DNA of 64,000 nucleotides. Source: Hippopus hippopus. Its lineage: Eukaryota > Mollusca > Bivalvia > Cardiida > Cardiidae. Where the stretch lies: the NCBI GenBank assembly GCA_946811185.2, contig OX328100.1, forward strand, positions 20,200,999 through 20,264,998, written 5' to 3'. Position 1 is the stretch's first letter. Each line of letters begins with the position of its first letter. Below, piece by piece: positions 37,942 through 49,229 of the stretch. Position numbers and translations under genes: made by a program. The notes under the pieces were generated by a model. The model searched no databases and was not told the DNA's origin. It saw only the letters and a list, made by a program, of their open reading frames with translations.

Positions 37942-38146
37942 TTAACCCATTGCCACTCAGTCCCGTGTTTTAACGACTCTGAAATGAGAAACTTATGAAA
38001 ACATTGTGGCAAAAGGAGAAATTGCTCATAATGAGCAATTTCTCCATTTCCCACAATGTTTTCTACATTATTAGAGAATTAACTTTCCTTTGTACCAAAT
38101 GCAGACGCTTTCAATTTGGGAGAGTCTAAATATTGTTGAGTGGGTC
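37942..38146 (+). repeat. TTAA MITE (F), variant core
   Basis: TTAACCCATTGCCACTCAGT at the left. The core is ATTGCTCATAATGAGCAAT instead of the usual GCTGGTAACCAGC. Confidence 0.7.
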
Positions 38147-38149
38147 TCC

Positions 38150-38823
38150 TCTGTTTGCTCATACAATATTATAGCTCAGACTCTACACATTCTGCATGGT
38201 AAAGAAATATCCTTTGTTTGGACAAACTGTTTGATCATTAATTTATATTAAATAAATATTCCGGCGATGTCACGGAATCCGGCCTATTGCCGAAAAAAAT
38301 GGATATTTTCCGCTCCATACTCTCAGCGAGGCAATGCAGACGTATAAACAACGTCAGAATCATCTACGCGCTTTAAATATTGGATACATGTATTTACAAT
38401 ATCGCAACAAGCGTCTCTACAAATACCGGTCACGTGGTCGGTGATACTCTCAAAGGATAGTCTACACCGCATACGGCAATTCAGTTTACACAAAAAACGA
38501 TCGCATTTATGGATTAATTCAGATTTTTAAGCGGTAGGTTTGCCCATTTTCCGGCGCACTCGCAAATTATTTCGAGTGCTAGAATTTGGCACTCGCATTT
38601 TTTCATTTCAGCTCGCATTTTGCGAGTTTGCGACCGTTAAATTTGAACCTTGCTTAATGTGTATGTACATGTACACATCTATTTGAAATAGGTAAAATAC
38701 TTGTAGTTTTGTGTACATGTATTTACATACTTGTACTCTAAACTGGTACCATGGTTGCACTTATGTGTTTGCACATACTCTTATCTCTGTGCCATACATG
38801 TGATTTTCTCTATGTTCATGCTC
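38150..38823. other. Intergenic, unassigned
   Basis: Contains GCACTCGCATTTTTTC and CGCATTTTGCGAGTTTGCG direct and inverted repeats near 38590-38632. No coding potential recognised. Confidence 0.4.
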
Positions 38824-39007
38824 TTAACCCTTAAGCTGCAAGGCGCGACTCACTGACCTTTTACAGAGTAGATCAAGATCAGACTGCACAGAACCTGCAG
38901 TCTGATCTTGGATCTTCACTGTCTGATAAGGAGATATTTTTCTCCAAAATAACATTATTCGGGTTTTTACTATCAGCTTGAAAGTTTTTTAGCAGGGTAA
39001 GGGTTAA
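38824..39007. repeat. Second TTAA element family, complete copy (184 bp)
   Basis: TTAA at both ends (38824-38827, 39004-39007) with inverted ends CCCTTAAGCTGC and GCAGGGTAAGGG. The interior holds inverted GATCAAGATCAGACTGCA and TGCAGTCTGATCTTGGATC. Fragments lie at about 11408, 27954, 30113, 35100, 37488 and 42722. Confidence 0.75.
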
Positions 39008-39090
39008 CTAAGTACCATACTTGTAGTTTTGTTGTATGTACATAATTTTAACAACATACCATACTTGTGCTTAATGCATTGTTATACTCT

Positions 39091-39319
39091 AAATACTTTA
39101 CCACATGACAAAATCTTAGACATGTCCATATTAAAAGCATTTGCAAGCAACAATTTAGATGTGGCTCAAATGACGGAATTTGTCTTTGAAAGATTATAAA
39201 GCATTGTGGAAAAAAAGGAGAAAATGCTGATGACCAGCATTTACTCCTTTTCCCATGATGTTTTCAAAAGCCATCTTTCTCAGGGTGGTTAAACTTGGTA
39301 TTGTGTGGTAAAGGATTAA
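39091..39319 (-). repeat. TTAA MITE (R)
   Basis: Core GCTGATGACCAGC, right end TGTGTGGTAAAGGATTAA. Inserted within the minisatellite region. Confidence 0.75.
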
Positions 39320-39349
39320 CAAGGTACCCTACTGTTATTTTGTGTTTGT

Positions 39350-39775
39350 ACATACTTTTATCTCAGTGCCAAACATGTGGTTTTGTGAATGTACTTATCC
39401 TTATCTCAACACCAAACATGTGGTTTTGTGTTTGTACATACTCTTATCTCAGTACCAAACATGTAGTTTTGTGAATGTACTTATCCTTATCTCAGTACCA
39501 AACGTAGTTTTGTGAATGTACTTATCCTTATCTCAGTACCAAACATGTAGTTTTGTGAATGTTCTTATCCTTATCTCAGTGCCAAACATGTAGTTTTTGT
39601 GTTTGTTTATCTCAGTACCAAACATGTAGTTTTGTGAATGTACTTATTCTTATCTCAGTGCCAAACATGTGGTTTTGTGAATGCACTTATTCTTATCTCA
39701 GAGCCAAACACATGTGATTTTGTGAATGTACTTATTCTTATCTCAGTGCCAAACATTTTGTGATATGTATGCACA
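39350..39775 (+). repeat. 43-bp minisatellite, about 10 units
   Basis: Each unit contains CAGTACCAAACATGTAGTTT then TGTGAATGTACTTATCCTTA. Diverged units extend on both sides (37661-37850, 38640-38830, 39780-39820, 40100-40270). Confidence 0.8.
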
Positions 39776-39822
39776 TACTCTAAAATAGGTACTATATTGT
39801 AGTTTTATGTATATACATACTT

Positions 39823-40093
39823 TGAACCTTTTACCAAACAACAAAGTTTTAAATCTGCCCAAGCTGAAAGCTTTTGTAGACTACAATATGAAATTAGAAA
39901 ATTGTCTTTCGAAAGGTAGAAAACATCAGGGAGAAAGGAGAAAATGCTGGTTACCAGCATTTTCTGCTTTTCCTACAATGTTCTAAAAAGCTTTTTTCTT
40001 TGGTTACCAGCATTTTCTCCATTTCCCACAATGTTTTAAAAAAGTTTCTTTCATATGGTCATTAAAACTTGGGATTGTGTGGTCCAGGGTTAA
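39823..40093 (-). repeat. TTAA MITE (R) with duplicated right arm
   Basis: The segment GGTTACCAGCATTTTCT(C/G) to AATGTT occurs twice (about 39951 and 40002). Confidence 0.7.
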
Positions 40094-40321
40094 CAAGATT
40101 CCATATTTTGTAATTTTGTTTTTTTACATACTCTTATTTCAGTGCCAGATATATAAATTTGCAAATATACTTACTCTTATCTCATTGCAATATCTTAACC
40201 TGGCATCATACAAGTCGTGTAGTTCAGTGAATGTACATGCTCATATTTCACCGCCATATACGCTTAATCTAGGCAAACTATAATGTTATATAAGAGACAC
40301 AATTTATTGAACATGAATTAG

Positions 40322-40622
40322 AACTAGAGGCCCTTGTGGGCTTGATTTTCTCCCCTGGCAGAGATTTTTGAAAAATGGCAATATTTTCAACTTTAAATGG
40401 CTACTTTTCCCTTACTATTTGTCAGATTGTTTTCAAAATCAGTAGGATTCAAGCTATCGATGATATAAAGAATCCGTGCAAGTTTCACAAAAACCCAACC
40501 ACAAATGTGAACTTTATTGCGTAAACCAGAAAAAACTAACAGACAGACAGACAGATGGAAGAAACAGACGGATGACGCAAACTACTCCCTGACATAAGTT
40601 CTGCTGGCTTTCTACCCTTAGA
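40322..40622 (+). mobile_element. AACAAGAG-type element, short
   Basis: AACTAGAGGCCCTTGTGGGC at the left is a diverged AACAAGAG plus palindrome. ACAGACAGACAGATGG near the other end is the usual short tandem tract. Confidence 0.45.
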
Positions 40623-40825
40623 GCTAAAAGGGAAAGCACCTTTCTTGAATTGTTATTGAAACATGGGGGGAAAGGGAGCAATTGCATGTATCAGGCAGTT
40701 GTCTCTTTTCCCTCAACCTCTTCAAGCCCTGTCTATTGCAACAAGGTGAAACTATTGAGCCAAGATGAGAATGAACCTGTTCTTATCTTGGAATTGTGAT
40801 GCAAATTTCATTTACATTAAGTCAG

Positions 40826-40933
40826 AGCTATGCTCTGGCAAAAGGGGGTTATAAGACATCTTTGTGATTCTTTATACCAAGCAAGTCATCTCGTAATTAT
40901 GGATGCAAACAATCCAATTTGTCTAAGAATTGA
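40826..40933. repeat. GAGCCATG-type MITE, half copy
   Basis: GAGCTATGCTCTGGCAAAAG with the left half only. Confidence 0.55.
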
Positions 40934-40973
40934 GTGCGTAAGCTGACCTGGACCGATACTTTTTTCAGGTGCA

Positions 40974-41201
40974 TTAACTCTTTACCAAACGACAAAATTT
41001 TAGACTGGCCCAAATTGAAAGCACTGGCAGACGACAAAGTATGTAACTCAAAAATTGAAATTTGTTTCCAGCAGGGTAGAAAACATTGTGGGAAAAAGGA
41101 GAAAATGCTGGTTACCAGCATTTTCTCCTTTTCCCACAATGTTTTCAAAAGGCTTCTATCTCAGGGTCGTAAAAACCAGGGATTGTTTGGTAAAGGGTTA
41201 A
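40974..41201 (-). repeat. TTAA MITE (R), complete
   Basis: TTAA at both ends, left CTCTTTACCAAACGAC, perfect long palindrome, right TTTGGTAAAGGG. Confidence 0.88.
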
Positions 41202-41349
41202 ACCCCCTTTTGAAAGATCAGGGCTCATTTAAATTCCATTATCTAGATCTAGATTTTTTCTGACTGAAAAATTCTACACCAGTTTAAAAATTTTTATCAT
41301 TGGCAGAACTCCCTTTTGGGAAGAGAGTTTGAAGACAGAATAAAGCCGA

Positions 41350-41550
41350 TCTAACATGTGTGCTATGTTACACTGCTGATATGTGTGCTATTTACATTGC
41401 TGATATGGTGTGTGCTATGTTACACTACATATGTGTACTATGTTACTCTGCTATTTGTGCTATATTAAACGACTGATATGATGTGTGCTATGTTACTCTG
41501 CTGATGTAATGTGTGCTGTTTTATACTGCTGATATGATGTGTGCTAATTA
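41350..41550 (+). repeat. About 28-bp minisatellite, seven units
   Basis: Repeats of GATATGATGTGTGCTATGTT and ACTGCT with length variation. Confidence 0.7.
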
Positions 41551-41610
41551 AAATCGTGTATTATTTAGTATTATTAGAACGTGTGCCATGTTATCCTTTA
41601 CCAAAACCTG

Positions 41611-41900
41611 ACCAGCCAGCATAGCTCAGTTGGTAGCGCATAGGACTTGTGAATGTGATGTTTCGGGTCACTTGAGGGTATGGGTTTGATTCCCACGGCT
41701 GGCAGTCTAAAATTACTGATAGTCTTTCAGATGAGACGTTAAACCGAGGTCCCATGTGACAATGCTTTACACTGAGCATGTTATAGAATCAGGGGTTTTG
41801 TCCTGTATCTCCACTTTCCCCTATAACAATACTAACAGCCTTCAGGAGGCATCGCCCATAAGGGAAACCGGTGGCGACAGTAAATAAACTTCAATCATTT
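41611..41900 (+). repeat. SINE type B, copy 2
   Basis: Head CATAGCTCAGTTGGTAGCGC and GGGTTTGATTCCC, same body as 7480-7775. Confidence 0.78.
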
Positions 41901-42091
41901 GACCAAAACCTTGGAAAAAAGTGGGTTTTTTTATATTGCTTACACTAGTTAGATAACAAAAAAAAAATGTAATCCTTTAACAACAAGTGTAAGGAAATAG
42001 GCCATCCAACCATTCTTATGAACACTCTTAGTCTCATTCTAATTCTTATTATTAAGAGTTTGTAAATTTGAAAGTAACACAATTTCTTAGT

Positions 42092-42319
42092 TTAACCCTT
42101 TACCAAATAACAAAATTTTAGACTAGTCCAATTTGAAAGCATTTGCAGACAACAAAATAAACGTGGCTCAAAAATTAAAATTTTTTATGGAAGTGTAGAA
42201 AACCTTGTGGGAAAAGGAGAAAATGCTGGTTACCAGCATTTTTTCTTTTTCCCACAATATTTTCAAGAGGACTCTGTCTCAGGGTCGTTCAGAGTCAAGA
42301 TTGTGTGATTAAGGGTTAA
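42092..42319 (-). repeat. TTAA MITE (R), complete
   Basis: TTAA both sides, left CCCTTTACCAAATAAC, right GTGTGATTAAGGG. Confidence 0.85.
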
Positions 42320-42332
42320 ACATATTTATATT

Positions 42333-42530
42333 ACATTGATTGAGAAACAAGCTCTTACAACTTGTGCTAATCTCTCTCGATTCTGCTTCCTGGGAACTAT
42401 AATTGTATTACCGCTAAATGTGTTGACCAATGAACAGTCCAAAAGTTGACACCCACTCCTGGGCATCAAATTCAGGACCTTATGATTACGAGGCTGGTGC
42501 TGTACTGCTGAACCACAGACACCACGTGGT
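42333..42530 (-). repeat. SINE type C, copy 2, inverted
   Basis: The complement reads TGGTGTCTGTGGTTCAGCAG and onward, matching 25646-25873. Confidence 0.7.
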
Positions 42531-42649
42531 TTCACCAATCAGAAGTTGTATTTCATCCTAAACATAGAATAAGACTGAGAATGAAATAAAGAATGGTAAG
42601 TGAATACTAGTACACTATGTGGCCTTGTCAAACAGTGGTATGTCAAAGG

Positions 42650-42702
42650 AAAGGAATTTCAATTTGGACCAGTCTAAAACTTTGTTGTCTGGTAAACAGT
42701 AA
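42650..42702 (+). repeat. TTAA MITE (F), right-end fragment
   Basis: CAATTTGGACCAGTCTAAAA and GTCTGGTAAACAG. Confidence 0.55.
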
Positions 42703-42714
42703 GGAAGCTTTTGA

Positions 42715-42860
42715 AGACACAACAGATCAAGATGCAAGAGGCTGACAATGAGCACTCTGTCCTGGGATCTACACTGTCCGAAACTTTTTTCTTTCTTACG
42801 TTTTCAAGCAAAATCAAATAAAATAGCAACATGTGAGTTTGCTTTGGTTACTGAAAGTGT
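42715..42860. repeat. GATCAAGATC element, fragment
   Basis: CAGATCAAGATGCAAGAGG and AGCAACATGTGAGTTTGCTT resemble the 38824-39007 interior. Confidence 0.4.
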
Positions 42861-42872
42861 CCGTTTCCTTTG

Positions 42873-43301
42873 AGCCATGTTCTGTCAAAAGTGGGTCTAA
42901 TGCATCTGTAAAAAGTATCGACCAAGGTCACACTGTTAGTCTGCGCAGTCTACCCAGACTGACCTGGATGGAAACTTTTTTTGCAATCAGTTAATTTTCT
43001 GCATTTCAAAGGACCAGTCTGCCTCATAATTCAGTTAGTTGTTAAAAATGAGCCATGCTTTGTGAAAAGGGGGCTTAATGCATCTGCGAAAAGTATTGAC
43101 CCAGGTCAGCCTGCACAGTCCGTGTAGGCTGACCTGGGCCAAAACTTTCCGCTATTGGTCAATTTTCTGTTTGTCAAAGGACCCATCTACCTCATGATTA
43201 GGTCGGTAATTGAAAAAAAATGGATCCATAATTATGTGATGACTAGGGCTAGTATCATGTATAACGGAGATGCAATAAGCCCCCTTTTGCCAGAGCATGG
43301 C
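42873..43301. repeat. Two GAGCCATGCTCTG MITEs, one truncated and one complete
   Basis: 42873-43045 is half a copy. 43049-43301 runs from TGAGCCATGCTTTGTGAAAA to TTTTGCCAGAGCATGGCA, with an inner palindrome CCCAGGTCAGCCTG and CAGGC-type arms. Confidence 0.65.
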
Positions 43302-43364
43302 ACGAATGTTTTGATACATCAAGAATTACATAAAACTCCCTTTTCCCAGAGGATTGCTCATTCA

Positions 43365-43640
43365 TATAGTTCTGGGGGAAAAAGTTTTCTATGGGCTTTC
43401 TTTGTGCCAATCTGTAGCTTGGGAAGAAAATTGTGTGAAGTACTGGTAAGAAGAAACTATAGGAAAGCATGTTTAGGTGCACTAACATGCCTGATTCCAA
43501 GTAATGATGAAAATGGCATTAAAACATTATTTAATCAATCGGTCAAATAATGAGATTCGTCTTTGACAAGGTACAAAACATTTCAGGAAAAATGAGAAAT
43601 TGCTACACGCTACAAACTTCTCCTTTTTTCAATGTAATGA
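43365..43640 (+). repeat. SINE A fragment and MITE fragment
   Basis: 43400-43545 matches the SINE A body and tail. 43555-43640 is a decayed TTAA MITE core. The 131-codon frame over this region is not a gene. Confidence 0.5.
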
Positions 43641-43669
43641 AAAGGCACTTTCCACTTGACAGAAGACTA

Positions 43670-44028
43670 TTTGGTAGATGTTCACAAGGGGATAGGAAAT
43701 TAATTTCACAACACGGAAAATGAAAATTGCTGGTTCATTTAATATTCATTCTTAAATAAGTTACTCATAATTATCATGTACTAAAATGGAATAAAACTAA
43801 AGCAAAATTAGCATCAGTAAAACATAGCTACCAAAGAAATAAAATGTATTATTGACTAACTAATTTTGGTGACCCTAAGATTATAATTCGTTCCTTAAGA
43901 TAAAATCATGTTAAGAAATGAAAATTATACATCCAAGGAGAACATTTCACATGTGATTTTGATCATTATGTATCATTATATTTAGAGAAAGGAATGCCAT
44001 AACTCACGATGTTGTACAAACAAATCCA
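43670..44028. other. Intergenic, unassigned
   Basis: Very AT-rich, nothing recognised. Confidence 0.4.
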
Positions 44029-44400
44029 AGTCAATAGTGGGTGTGACCTACATGTGCGCCAACACCTGTATGACACCTGGGCATACTGGAGATGACATGG
44101 CTTGCATCACGCGAAAAGGGGCATTCAGACATTTGTGTAAAGTGTCGTCTCGGATCAGCCTGTGCATTCCCCGTAGGCTAATCCGAGATGGCACTTTATG
44201 ACTACATTAGATTTTATTCTTCGGTAGACTTGCGCAAAACAGAAAATTACATAAAAACGGAAAGTGTCGTTCCGGAGTCCGCACGGGCTGATCCGAGACG
44301 ACGCTTTACGCATATGTCCTAATGCCCCTTTTCGCATGTTGCAAGCCATATGGCATGTCATTGCTCTTGGAATCTGCTGAAATATTTACAGGTAAAGTCA
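44029..44400 (-). pseudogene. Tc1/mariner-type transposase C-terminus, remnant 2, split by a MITE
   Basis: The minus strand reads QIPRAMT from the right piece. After removal of 44099-44348 it reads ISSMPRCHTGVGAHVGHTHY and a stop. It parallels remnant 1 at 11010-11110, which has no insertion. One codon is lost and the sequence is decayed. Confidence 0.6.
44099..44348. repeat. Palindromic MITE type 3, copy 2
   Basis: Ends GCTTGCATCACGCGAAAAGG and CCTTTTCGCATGTTGCAAGC. It interrupts the transposase remnant. Confidence 0.78.
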
Positions 44401-44474
44401 CCATGTCGTATTATGCCAGAAGAAACAAGTAACGGGGTTCCCTTATTTTTGGTGCTGTATATATACAGCTCAAA

Positions 44475-44596
44475 TGATATCACTTTTCCTTGACAGGGTA
44501 GCAGACATTGTCTGCAATGGAGTAAATGCTGGTTACCAGCATTTTCTCCTTTACCCATGATGTTTTCAAATGCCATCTTCCTCAAGGTCAATTGAT
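44475..44596 (-). repeat. TTAA MITE (R), core and right arm
   Basis: GCTGGTTACCAGC with neighbouring ACATTGTCTGCAATGG. Ends are lost. Confidence 0.6.
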
Positions 44597-44599
44597 CAT

Positions 44600-45190
44600 C
44601 ACATGAAGAAACGAGTTATGCATGAAGGAATAAAAGTTAACATGTACAAACAATCCTAAAAGGCAGAGGTAAAATTGTTTTAACAAAACACATGCAGTAG
44701 AACAAGAGGACATGGAATGAAGTAAGCAATAGCTATCTTTCTCACATGTTGATCTTGATATGTGCAATGTATACTCAGAGTCAATGAAAAGTCACCAGCT
44801 ACTGAAGTTGAATAATTTTCACCTTGCCACAAGAGAAATTTTCAATTATGTTGAACGTTATTATACTCATTTCCCGACTTGTATATGACAAATTTCATGT
44901 ACTTGCACATCTGAGTAGTCCATCTTTATTTGCACGTGCAAAAATGAATTCTAATCAATTTTCTAAAGGCAAACTATCCAAGGTTCACTTTCTTTTCCTC
45001 TCTTACCTGGTGACTTTTCATTGACGCTGAGTATACTATAGGTTTTTGGATTTGTATGGGAATATAATGTGTCGAATAAGTTCTTTAGCAGAGTTGCCGG
45101 AGCTTGTAAGGGCAAATATGCTACAAGTCATCCAACGCGATATATTCAACTACAAATCCAATAACCTTTATTATATACTTTGAGATTGTA
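44600..45190. other. Intergenic, unassigned
   Basis: GTATACTCAGAGTCAATGAAAAG at 44770 and CTTTTCATTGACGCTGAGTA at 45014 are complementary, so 44765-45045 may be an inverted-repeat element of about 280 bp. Confidence 0.45.
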
Positions 45191-45192
45191 CA

Positions 45193-45451
45193 TGAGTCAC
45201 GCTCTGTGACTAGGGGATTTAATGCATCTGCAACAAGTATTGACCCATGTCAGCCTGTGCAATCTGCGCAAGCTGACGTGGGTCCAAACATTTTGCTATT
45301 TGTAAATTTTCTGATGTCAAATGACCATTCTACCTCATGTTTTAGTTGGCTGATAGACAAAATGGATTTTATGGATTTTTAATTATGTGATAACTTTCCT
45401 TGTGTAATGGACACGGAGATGCAGTAAACCCCCATTTGCCAGCATGTGACC
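45193..45451. repeat. GAGCCATG-type MITE, complete
   Basis: TGAGTCACGCTCTGTGACTA to CCATTTGCCAGCATGTGACC, with inner pair CATGTCAGCCTG and GCTGACGTGGG. Confidence 0.6.
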
Positions 45452-45511
45452 CATGCAAAATTCCCCACAATTCATCAGTATATTTCCTTTAATTCATTAT
45501 AAGCTTTCATT

Positions 45512-45766
45512 CAAGCTGTGCTCTGACAAAAGGGGGCTTAATGCATGTCCGTGATGTATGATACCAAAGCATGCAATCACGTACTTATGCATCCACAACA
45601 GCCACATTTTTTACAATCAACTTAATCATGAAGTAGACTGGGCCCTGGCCATACAGAAAATTAATCAATAGCGAAAAGTATTGACCCAGGTCAGCCTGTA
45701 CAGGCTGACCCTTGTCGAAACTTTTTGCAGATGCATTAAGCCCCTTTTTCACAGAACATGACTCAT
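45512..45766. repeat. GAGCCATG-type MITE, rearranged
   Basis: TCAAGCTGTGCTCTGACAAA at the left and CCTTTTTCACAGAACATGAC at the right. The interior contains AGGTCAGCCTGTACAGGCTG. Confidence 0.55.
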
Positions 45767-45969
45767 TTTTATTTCAAAAGCAATAAGAAATCTGTTTTGT
45801 TCATCTACCGTCCTTTGGTGGGATTATAAAGGGAGCTAATCAAATTTTTATAGTCTAATCAAACTTCAAAAAATGATTGATCACTGAATGGAGTACACCA
45901 ATAGCTGGCAAATCATCAGTACAAAAGAAAGATAAAAGTGAGAAAAAAACTACTTTCACTGGTATCTTT

Positions 45970-46196
45970 TTAACCCTTTACCACATAAGCCTGACTTTTG
46001 ACAACCCTGATGAAGAGGGCTTTTGAAAACATTGTGAGAAAAGGAGAAAATGCTGGTTACCAGCATTTTCTCCTTTACCCACAATGTTTTCTACCCTTCC
46101 AAGGTGGTATTTCAATTTTCCAGTCAGTTATTTTGTTGTCTGCAAAAGCTTTCAATTTGGGCAAGTCTAAAATTATGTCGTTTGGTAAAGAGTTAA
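45970..46196 (+). repeat. TTAA MITE (F), complete
   Basis: TTAA both sides, left CCCTTTACCACATAAGCC, right GTTTGGTAAAGAG. Confidence 0.87.
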
Positions 46197-46379
46197 TGGG
46201 CTATATAGCCTAGGTATTTTTAGATTTCTGTACCAGAAATTCGCAGACTTGGGAGCATGTCACATGATCAATACCACATATCACTTACAAGTATTCGAAT
46301 TCAAATCAGTATGATGGTGTCAGGTCTGATGCAATGAAAATAGACGGAGTTACCCATTACAAAATAACCATACCTTTAT

Positions 46380-46610
46380 TTAACTATTTACCCAACGACA
46401 AAATTTTAACAAGCCCAAATTGAAAGCACTTGCAGACGGCAAACTAAACATGACTGAAAAATTTAAATTTGTTTAGAAAGGGTACAAAATATTGTGGGGG
46501 AAAAAAAAATGCTGGTTACCAGCAAGCAGCATTTTCTCTTTTTCCCACAATATTTTCAATAGGCTTCTTTCTCAGGGCTGTTAAAAGTAAGGATTGTGTG
46601 GTAGAGTTAA
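46380..46610 (-). repeat. TTAA MITE (R)
   Basis: TTAA at both sides. The core has an extra CAGCAAG (CCAGCAAGCAGCATTTT). Confidence 0.78.
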
Positions 46611-47394
46611 ATGCCCAAAATTTCATCTTTTCATAGAATGTAACTGTCAATTTTACTTGATTGCAGAGAAAAATACATCTAGTAATACTTATAGGCATTT
46701 TACAAAATAATGTGATTTATGTCATAAAAACTAAAGAGCCCCCTTTAATATTGGCAAATGATGATGTGACCATTGCTTCAGGTATGTAAACAAAAGATGG
46801 TGGTGGAGTTTCCTTTTTCTTAGTACTTAGCCCTATGTTAAAATAAACAATACCAAAAATATTGGACAGTTTCATCCAGTGCAAATGTATAGTAGCAATA
46901 TCAAAGAATTTAGTAATGCTGAAAACTTCATAAAATACATTTTAAGCTAAAAAAACCTAATTATTATTGTAGAAAATGCATGTAACCCCTTAGGCAGGTA
47001 AATTGTTGATGTGGATATTTTCTGTCTAGGCATAGAAAAGAGCTGTAACTTCTGGATTTGGCCTGAAAAGCTCACAGAATATTGTACACTGTTAGACTTC
47101 ACAGAAAGTAATATTCTGTTCTTAGTTTATATTTTAAATAAAAAATCATTCTAAGCATTTTATGGATTTACACTTGCCTAAACATTTTCTGTAACTATTT
47201 CAAAATATGTGAAAGACAACTGTTCAACCAAAGACACAAGCATTCTATTCCATGTTCAGCCCATTAGCGCTTACAATCTTGTGAACTTGAGTAAGAAAAT
47301 CAGCACTTTCTCCTTTCCCTACAGTACTTTCTATCCACAAATTTAATCATCTGACTGACACTTAATTTGTCCTCTGCAAGTGGTTTGAATACGG
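46611..47394. other. Intergenic, mostly unassigned
   Basis: A decayed MITE right half is suggested at about 47296-47400 (CAGCACTTTCTCCTTTCCC). Nothing else recognised. Confidence 0.4.
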
Positions 47395-47539
47395 TTGTGT
47401 TTGAAATTCTAACAAACTACACAACAAGTAGAGCTAAAATTCAAAGAAACAACTGTAGCACATTTAAGTCCACTATATCAAAAGTTGCATTAGCTCTATA
47501 TCAAAAGATATCATGTTATAACAACCCTAACAAGAGTAT

Positions 47540-47735
47540 CGCATGCAGGTGCCAACACTCAGCTGTGGGTGCTTGATTTTCAGTATAAGGGGTATAACTG
47601 TGTCAAAAATACTTTGATGGTTACCTATTCTTGTTTTATGGTTTCCCCTTTTGATAGTGAACAATTTGGCCAACCTTGAAGTAAATATCTTAAGTTACAA
47701 CTGGGATAGCATAAAATGTCAAAGTTTTTAAAAGA
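47540..47735 (+). repeat. Interspersed repeat Q, copy 2
   Basis: GCATGCAGGTGCCAACACTC, CTGTGTCAAAAATACTTTGA and AAATGTCAAAGTTTTT, in the order seen at 10527-10760 (inverted) and 63465-63680. Confidence 0.65.
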
Positions 47736-47769
47736 AGACAGGGCTACGGCAATAATTTTATTTCACTCC

Positions 47770-47917
47770 TTTAACTTACTGATCATTATACATTTAGGAT
47801 TTACTTCCGTGTTTACTCTCCGACTCGTTTAGACGCATGATAAAAATAGATCGTCTATCAACCATGAGGATACACATGTCATGCGCATACCTCAGTTTTA
47901 CTTTCAGCGTGAACAAA
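47770..47917 (+). repeat. DIRS left inverted terminal repeat
   Basis: About 148 bp. Starts TTTAACTTACTGATCATTAT and is the complement of 53023-53170 with a few mismatches. Confidence 0.9.
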
Positions 47918-47959
47918 TCTCGACATATTTTTTGTTTTACTTAGGATTATTTTCTGTGT

Positions 47960-49225
47960 ATGGCCGAAGCTGTTTTGAAGCTTACACCCGTCGCTGAGGG
48001 GGATACTGCCTCGGTCTCAAGTGTTCAGATTTCTTCTGAAACCAAGCCTAATAAATCGAAACATGCCACTACCACCATAAAGGACTTAGAATCCAAAATG
48101 GCGGATATGGAGAAGAGAGTGGACGATAAATTCGACAAACTTATGAGTTCTCTTGAGAGTCTGAAAGGTAAGTCAACGAGTATTGGGGGCAATTTTGGCC
48201 AGCCAGAAGCTCGTGGTAATTCACATACGGATAACCAACCTTCGGGGTTGCGTAGACTGTTGTTGTCACTGGAAAATTCACTCAACAACGAAATGCATAT
48301 ACCGAGTTATGCTCGGGACGATGTCTTATCCTTTCAGCTATTTAACACTCCGGACACAGACAAGTCCCCGTCACATGGTTTAATTCTAGACCAGTCTCAA
48401 ATTGACATCTTATCAAGCTCTTGGAGATGTGAAAATCCAGAGAGGCTATCATGCTATAAGGATGAATATAGGTTGACTTTTCCTGTACATTCACTGTCGG
48501 AAGCTTTCCTACAGGTCCCAGGTCTTGATGACCTTATAGTGCCTATGCTGCAGAAGCGTCATGGTTCAAAAGCTATAAAATATTGGGGAAAAGGTCGTCA
48601 ATTACATACACAAACTTTGAAAACCATTGAGAGTGTGGGGTTTCAGGGATAAATGGCAACACGAATGGGTATCATTGCCATGTCTTACATGCAACAAGGT
48701 GTTGGGGCATTGATAAGAGATTTGCAGGCTCAGAATCACAACATCGACTGTTCTGTACAAACAGGGATATTTTCAGCATGTCTACCAAGGCCTTAGATCA
48801 AGTTGGCAGATCAGGTGCTTTCTTTCACATCATTTGCAGGAAGGCAGCCATTTCTGATACTGGACTGAATACTTTGAAAGATGTTCAGTCCAAAGTTTTG
48901 TTTCTTCCTTTAACTGGTGATGGTGTCTTTGGTAAAGGGTTAGAGGATAAATTAAAACAGAAAGGAACAAAAGGACCAGTTAAATGATTTAGTTTCAGAG
49001 CTTCAGGAATCAAGGTCTGTTAAAAGGAAGTTCAACAGCCATCAAAGTAAATCTTGCTCTAATTACAAAAGATTGTCATCCAAGCAGAAAACAGACTTCT
49101 CAAGGAAGTCATATCAGTTCAAACAGAATGACTCTTACAAACCTTCTGGGTCTGAGTTTGATGCACAAAAGTCTAAGGAATCATCGGGAACATTGCCGGC
49201 ATTTCGGATTCCTAAAAGGAAGTGA
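47960..49225 (+). pseudogene. DIRS gag-like frame, broken
   Basis: An open frame of 230 codons starts at 47960 (MAEAVLKLTPVAEG) and has a charged coiled-coil-like segment near residues 42-70 (KDLESKMADMEKRVDDKFDK). It stops at 48650, continues in frame (MATRMGIIAM) and shifts near 48775 to STKALDQVGRSGAFFH. A further shift near 48965 gives a basic C-terminus ending AFRIPKRK before TGA. Similar basic, helical first frames are typical of DIRS elements. No domain is recognised with confidence. Confidence 0.65.
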
Positions 49226-49229
49226 CTAT

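Noticed and set aside
39350..39775. Regularly spaced repeats resembling a CRISPR array
   Set aside because: Units are contiguous without spacers and the genome is eukaryotic, so it is a minisatellite.
43155..43550. 131-codon open frame
   Set aside because: It crosses a GAGCCATG-type MITE and a SINE fragment, and no protein family is recognisable.
48025..48288. 87-codon minus-strand frame
   Set aside because: It is the antisense shadow of the DIRS gag-like frame.
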